A stretch of DNA of 64,000 bases. Source: Rhea pennata. Its lineage: Eukaryota; Chordata; Aves; Rheiformes; Rheidae. The stretch covers positions 212,691,876-212,755,875 of the forward strand of contig NC_084663.1 of NCBI RefSeq assembly GCF_028389875.1. Direction: 5' to 3'. The position numbers were made by a program, and so were the translations under genes. Positions 59,401-64,000 of this stretch are shown here, one piece after another; the first letter of the stretch is position 1; every line of letters begins with the position of its first letter. The notes beneath the pieces are model-generated. The model was not told the origin of the DNA. It worked only from the letters and a program-made list of their open reading frames with translations, and did no database searches.

Positions 59401-62400
59401 GAAGGGACGTCTGGGTGCTCTTGGATGTTCCTGGGAGCCTGAAGGGGAGGCAGCGCCAGCTGGATGAGTCCTTTAGGACAGTGAGGCTTGTTTCTTCCTC
59501 TGTGCACGGAAATACCCTAATCCACAACTCTCCCCTGCCTGCAATCTCTGTTCTTGATGCTTTTGTTGTCTGGAGGGCTTAAAATTCACGATTGTGGAGG
59601 ATAGCTGGCTCGATCTGTCTGTGTGTCAGAGTGCATCTGCTCCCACTAAGCATTGCTTGATCCTTACTCAGACACTACCTCCAGGAGTTTTTCTTCAGGA
59701 GCAAGACTAGTAAATAAACAGATGTCAAGATCTGTCTGGGAACTCTCAGCTGGGGACTTGTTACCTGTTATAAGGCCGTATAAGGTTATAAGATTGTACA
59801 TCATATGTTGATTAGGTGCATTTTATATATGTAAGACCAGTTGCCAAAGCTGTTCAGTTTTGTCTAAGCTTCTCAAAGTGAAAGTGAGTGTTGTAGTTTG
59901 GTGAAATGGCTGTGCGTTGGGCACAGGCGGAAGAGCGAGTGTTCTCTTTGCTTGTGCTTACTCTTTGTACAGTGACTCATAGATGCCTTTCGCTGAACTA
60001 CCTCCCCCTTCTTCATACCTGGAGTTTCCTGACGTTGCAGCCGGCAAAGTAGGAAGCATCTTCACGTCTGCTCCTCTAACATTCTGGCGTGGGGGTGAGT
60101 TAAGCTGCCTCACAGCTATTCAGAGTAAGGCTGAAAAAAACCTCTTTGTGCAGTGGTTCTTGTATGTGTTTGCTGGATACTTAGAAAACTGCCTTCTCCT
60201 GTGTATTTTCTGCGGATTAGTCGGGGAAGTAAAGCTCATCTCCGTCTGAAGAACAGACAGTACAGTGGAACTTTAAATGCGTCCTAATACCAAATCTATT
60301 AAACTGTGAAATGCTCTTGTCTTGTATCATGGCACAGAACTAGCTCTTACCTGTACTGTATAGCAATGCTGCACTTCAGAAAATAGAGATTGATAAGCGA
60401 GGTGGGTGTTTAGTTTTTCTGAGTTGTCTGGGAAGAGACTAGCTTCTCTAAATGGGGATGATGTATCTACCTTCCGTTGACTTGGTAATTTGGGGCTTTT
60501 TGGAAAAGCCAAAAATAAAACTGGAGGAAAGAGCTCTTGTACCGTGGCAGTATGAATGCTTTGATTGGTTTTTAGGGAATACACTGTGACTTTAGGTGTT
60601 GCTCAGAGAAAAGTGTAGAAAATGCAAGGCTTTTGGCTCACACTTTTCCATGCATCACAGGGTTATTAGAAGAAATGTGTGACAAGCTGAGCTCATCTTC
60701 AGCAAGTGAAAATACATCGCTTGCTTATTGTGGTTTTCAACTGTCTTGTATTGGATTGAAAACCAATGCTTGCTTTTTTTTTGTCCAAAAGGTCAAAGAG
60801 CTGTTTGATTACTGCCAATTCATGTTTATTTTTCCCAAGCCTATGCAGACCTCCTCTCTTGGATCTGACTACAAGTGCTTGGGTTTCACCTGGCTTCCTA
60901 ACTAATTCTTTCTGTTGAGAAGAGTAAGCTGCGGCATGACTTCTCTCTCCTGTGTGCCTATCTCGCTTCCTAGGTGTGGGAAGTTTTGTAATTTTGAAAG
61001 TTAGCTGTTATGGCCCAGTTCCCATATATTCTTAAGAGTATGCAGAACCATCTGTAGCAGAAATAGACTTTTTAAAGTAGCAAAATACAGAAATGAACCA
61101 GAGCTCCACCCTTAAGGTGATCTAGATTTACAGTTCATCCTGTCAGCAGTGGATGATAACAGAAGCAAACAGACTTTGTAAAGAATCTGGAAAGCAACCA
61201 CCCTTTGTTAGCAAGTACAAGAAACACACTGTGACTACACAACTAGAAGTGCAAGCCATATTTCTTTAAACCCCAGTCTATTGTTAGGCCTTTGACAGGT
61301 ACAAGAACGTATCTCTTTGGTATTTACTGCCACATGAAGCGAAAGAATATTGTGTGCCAGAGCCGTGTTGTGTGGAAAATGCCTTCTTCTGTCCTCAGCA
61401 AGGAACTGGATTCATTTTCTCAGCCTCTGTAGGAGTTGGGAAGAGCTCAGACACGTTCTGTTTGATACTGAGGGCTTGTTCTTACGGAAAAAATCGTTGG
61501 TCCAGTTTGTTGCCTTTCATATAGTTTTGCACAGTTCTCACCTAGGGGGTGGGTACTGCTTTGAAACTGTATTTCCAGAGGTGGAAATGGCCCAGTTTCA
61601 CTGACTTCAGTGAAAGCAAAACTGAGGCTGTCAGCAGATACTCACTCATGCAGTAGCAAAGTCACTGTGATCAATCCTTCCATTCGGAGTATAAGTCATA
61701 TGCTGCTCTTTAGGAACTGATAGCTTAAGACCCCCTGATGCCACTAACGCTAACCAAGCCTTTGCTCAAATTTAAGTCCAAGTTTGAAATTGCTCAGCTT
61801 GGGTACAGCCACGCACAGCACAGTTAGATGTGGGCATCGTGGCTGTGAGTGGCAAAACTCAATCCTGCTGCTGCTGGTGGCAGCAGTTTCTGACTTTGTG
61901 CAGGGCGGGAAGCTTATTCTTGTCATGTCTTTCCCCATGCAATCCCTAAGAGCTGTAGATGGAGTCCTCAGGTCCTCGCACGCTGTGCTCCTTTCAATGT
62001 GTGGCAATGGGTCGCTTATTGTGGTTTGGGGCCCTTCATGGGATTAATTTGACCAACACATAGGGCTGAGCTCATCTCCTTTGCCTCCCCATGTAATCAG
62101 AGGAGAGGAAAAGGCTACATAGCATCCTGTAGTAGGCGTTTTGAAATAGGTCAAATGAGTTGCACTCTAGAAAGACTGGTTTCTCTTTGTGGTCACCTTA
62201 GTCTCCTTTATTTCACATTTATTGTATTGGATGTGGCAGCAGGCAGGTGAGATGAGTTAGCGAAGCTCCTCTTGCTTTCGCAGTGCAGGCAGGCAGCAGA
62301 TCTAGCAAATCTTCTGGAAGGCACCGTAGTCACATAGCTCTCCTGAATTCCCTTCGTTTTAGCACTTGTTGGTCAGGGTAGGGGAACAGGAAACAAATCA

Positions 62401-62714
62401 TATGATTATTTGCATTTCCAGAGGAATTTGAATGAAAAAGTATTCAATTCTGTTTTATCTACAAGTATACTTTTGGTAAATGGTGGAAGCTCAGGAAGGG
62501 CTGTGTAAACTGACCATGCAAGCATCCTGGCCTTCAGTCTTGCAGCAAAAGATGACTTTTTAATATCTCTTGCATCTAGTTTGAGGTGCAAGTTAAACAA
62601 TAACTTCCTTTCTGCAAGTTCTTTCCTTCTTGTAATCTGTGCTCTTTGAACCTAGTTCATAGCTGTTATAACTGTCACACTGGTCTACACTGGTCAGATT
62701 GCTCACCCAATCCA

Positions 62715-63912
62715 ATAGCCTTCTGTGATAGAATGACTGGCTGGGTAGGTGAGGGCAGAGCAGTGGACGTTGTGTACCTTGACTTCAGCAAGGCTTTTGA
62801 CACTGTCTCCCATAACATCCTCCTAGAGAAGCTCAGCAAGTGTGGGTTAGACGAGTGGACAGTGAGGTGGATTGAGAACTGGCTGAAAGGCAGAGCTCAG
62901 AGGGTCATCATCAGTGAGGCAGAGTCTAGTTGGAGGCCTGTGGCTAGTGGCATGCCCCAGGGCTCAGTCCTGGGTCCCATCCTGTTCAACTTCTTCATCA
63001 ATGACCTGGATGAGGGGATAGAGTGCCTCCTCAGCAGGTTTGCTGATGAAGCCAAGCTGGTAGGAGTGGCTGATACACCCGAGGGCTGTGCTGCCATTCA
63101 GTGAGACCTGGCCAGGCTGGAGAGCTGGGCGGAGAGGAACCTCCTGAGGTTCAACAGGAGCAAGTGCAGAGTCCTGCACCTAGGGAGAAATAACCCCGGG
63201 CACCAGTGCAAGCTGGGGTCTGCCCTTGTGGAGAGCAGCTCTGCAGAGAAGGACCTGGGAGTGCTGGTGGATGACAAGTTGACCATGAGCCAGCAATGTG
63301 CCCTTGTGGCCAAGAAAGCCAATTGGGGTGCATTGTGAAGAGTGTTGGCAGCAGGTGGAGGGAGGTGATCCTGCTGCTCTCCTCAGCCCTGGTGAGGCCT
63401 CATCTCGAGTCCTGTGTCCAGTTCTGGGCTCCCCAGCACTAGAGAGACATGGAGCTGCTGGAGAGAGTCCAGTGTAGGGCTACGAAGATGATCAGAGGGC
63501 TGGAGCACCTGCCCTCTGAGGAATGGCTGCGAGAGCTGGGCCTCTTCAGCCTGGGGAAGAGAAGACTGAGGGCGGATCTGATCAATGCGTACAAGTATCT
63601 GACGGGAGGGTGTTAAGGGGGTGGGGACAAACTCTTTCCAGTTGTCCCATGTGACAGGACAAGAGGCACTGGGCAGAAACTGAAGCACAGGAAGTTCTGC
63701 CTGACCGTGAGGGGAAATTTCTTCCCTGTGAGAGTGACGGAGCCCTGGACCAGGTTGCCCAGAGAGGTTGTGGAGTCTCCTTGTCTGGAGATCTTCAAGG
63801 CCCGCCTGGATGCAACCCTGTCTACCATGCTCTATGTGACCCTACTTGAGCAGGGAGGTTGGACTAGACGATCTCCAGAGATCCCTTCCAACCTTACTAA
63901 TTCTATGATTCT
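62715..63912 (+). mobile_element. CR1 LINE, 1.2 kb, RT C-terminal half and intact 3' end
   Basis: Opens in the RT domain (CDRMTGWVGEGRAVDVVYLDFSKAFDT), then NILLEKLSKCGL, SGMPQGSVLGPILFNFFIND and the metal box FADEAKL, where the second Asp of FADD is Glu. A stop follows at 63102, and further stops and frameshifts come after it (AKKANWGAL then TGA, and GGC then TAA at 63614). The 3' end is complete: GGTTGGACTAGACGATCTCC and ATTCTATGATTCT. The copy is 5'-truncated and inactive. Low divergence makes it one of the youngest repeats in the window. Confidence 0.96.
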
Positions 63913-64000
63913 AACTGCCTTGAAATCACTGTCCTTCCTACTTGTCATCCACCATCAGTGAAGTGGTGACAACTCAGGCCTCCTTTTTTCATTTTAGATT

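Larger units (their letters stand above)
58756..64000 (+). other. PAK1: Candidate PAK1 intron 1, continuing to the window end
   Basis: If the exon above is real, the rest of the window is its first intron. It contains an old CR1 fragment (59316-59400), a long CR1 copy (62715-63912) and otherwise unique sequence. Open frames at 59983-61604 show no similarity I recognise. The last bases form a strong acceptor-like sequence (TTTTTTCATTTTAG ending at 63997). Confidence 0.4.

Noticed and set aside
62646-63104. 152-codon frame as a host gene
   Set aside because: From about residue 25 onwards it is CR1 reverse transcriptase. The upstream part is chance open sequence before the truncated insertion.

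Overview
This is a stretch of bird nuclear genome. It holds multi-exon vertebrate genes with GT-AG introns and CpG-island promoters. The clearly identifiable interspersed repeats are almost all CR1 LINEs, several with the typical ATTCTATG-type 3' end, and the genes are compact. There is nothing bacterial, viral or organellar in it, and no operon, CRISPR array or tRNA gene was seen. Nearly all open frames in the window are chance frames in non-coding DNA.

Two protein-coding genes can be read completely. CLNS1A (pICln, the Sm-protein assembly chaperone) lies on the + strand, from a CpG island at about 7.2-8.5 kb to poly(A) signals near 18.0-18.4 kb. It has six coding exons joining to 238 codons, plus a wholly untranslated seventh exon. 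AQP11 (the unorthodox aquaporin 11, with an NPC box and an NPA box) lies on the - strand in three exons between 34.3 and 22.9 kb, joining to 248 codons. The two genes converge tail to tail across a gene-free gap at about 18.4-21.6 kb. They act independently: pICln works in cytosolic snRNP assembly, AQP11 in ER and intracellular membranes.

Flanks. In mammals the order here is RSF1 - CLNS1A - AQP11 - PAK1. That makes 1-4985, which is non-coding and ends in a good AATAAA, a plausible RSF1 3' UTR on the + strand. A second CpG island at 58.4-59.2 kb has a strong splice donor at 58755/58756 and is a plausible first, non-coding PAK1 exon on the + strand. Both assignments rest on synteny and not on protein sequence. 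From 35.1 to 58.4 kb I see no gene. That stretch holds simple repeats, two decayed ancient repeats and two CR1 tails.

Repeats. A long, old, reverse-strand CR1 with recognisable endonuclease, reverse-transcriptase and 3' parts fills 23.76-26.42 kb inside AQP11 intron 2. Younger 5'-truncated CR1 copies lie at 27.84, 49.52, 56.49 and 62.72 kb. Older fragments probably lie at 12.63, 42.1, 43.4 and 59.3 kb. Intron 1 of CLNS1A carries a very G-rich minisatellite of about 60-bp units. I found no convincing new biological system. The most interesting items are this G-rich array, the promoter architecture, the possible PAK1 first exon with a second candidate exon beside it, and the short AQP11 tail.
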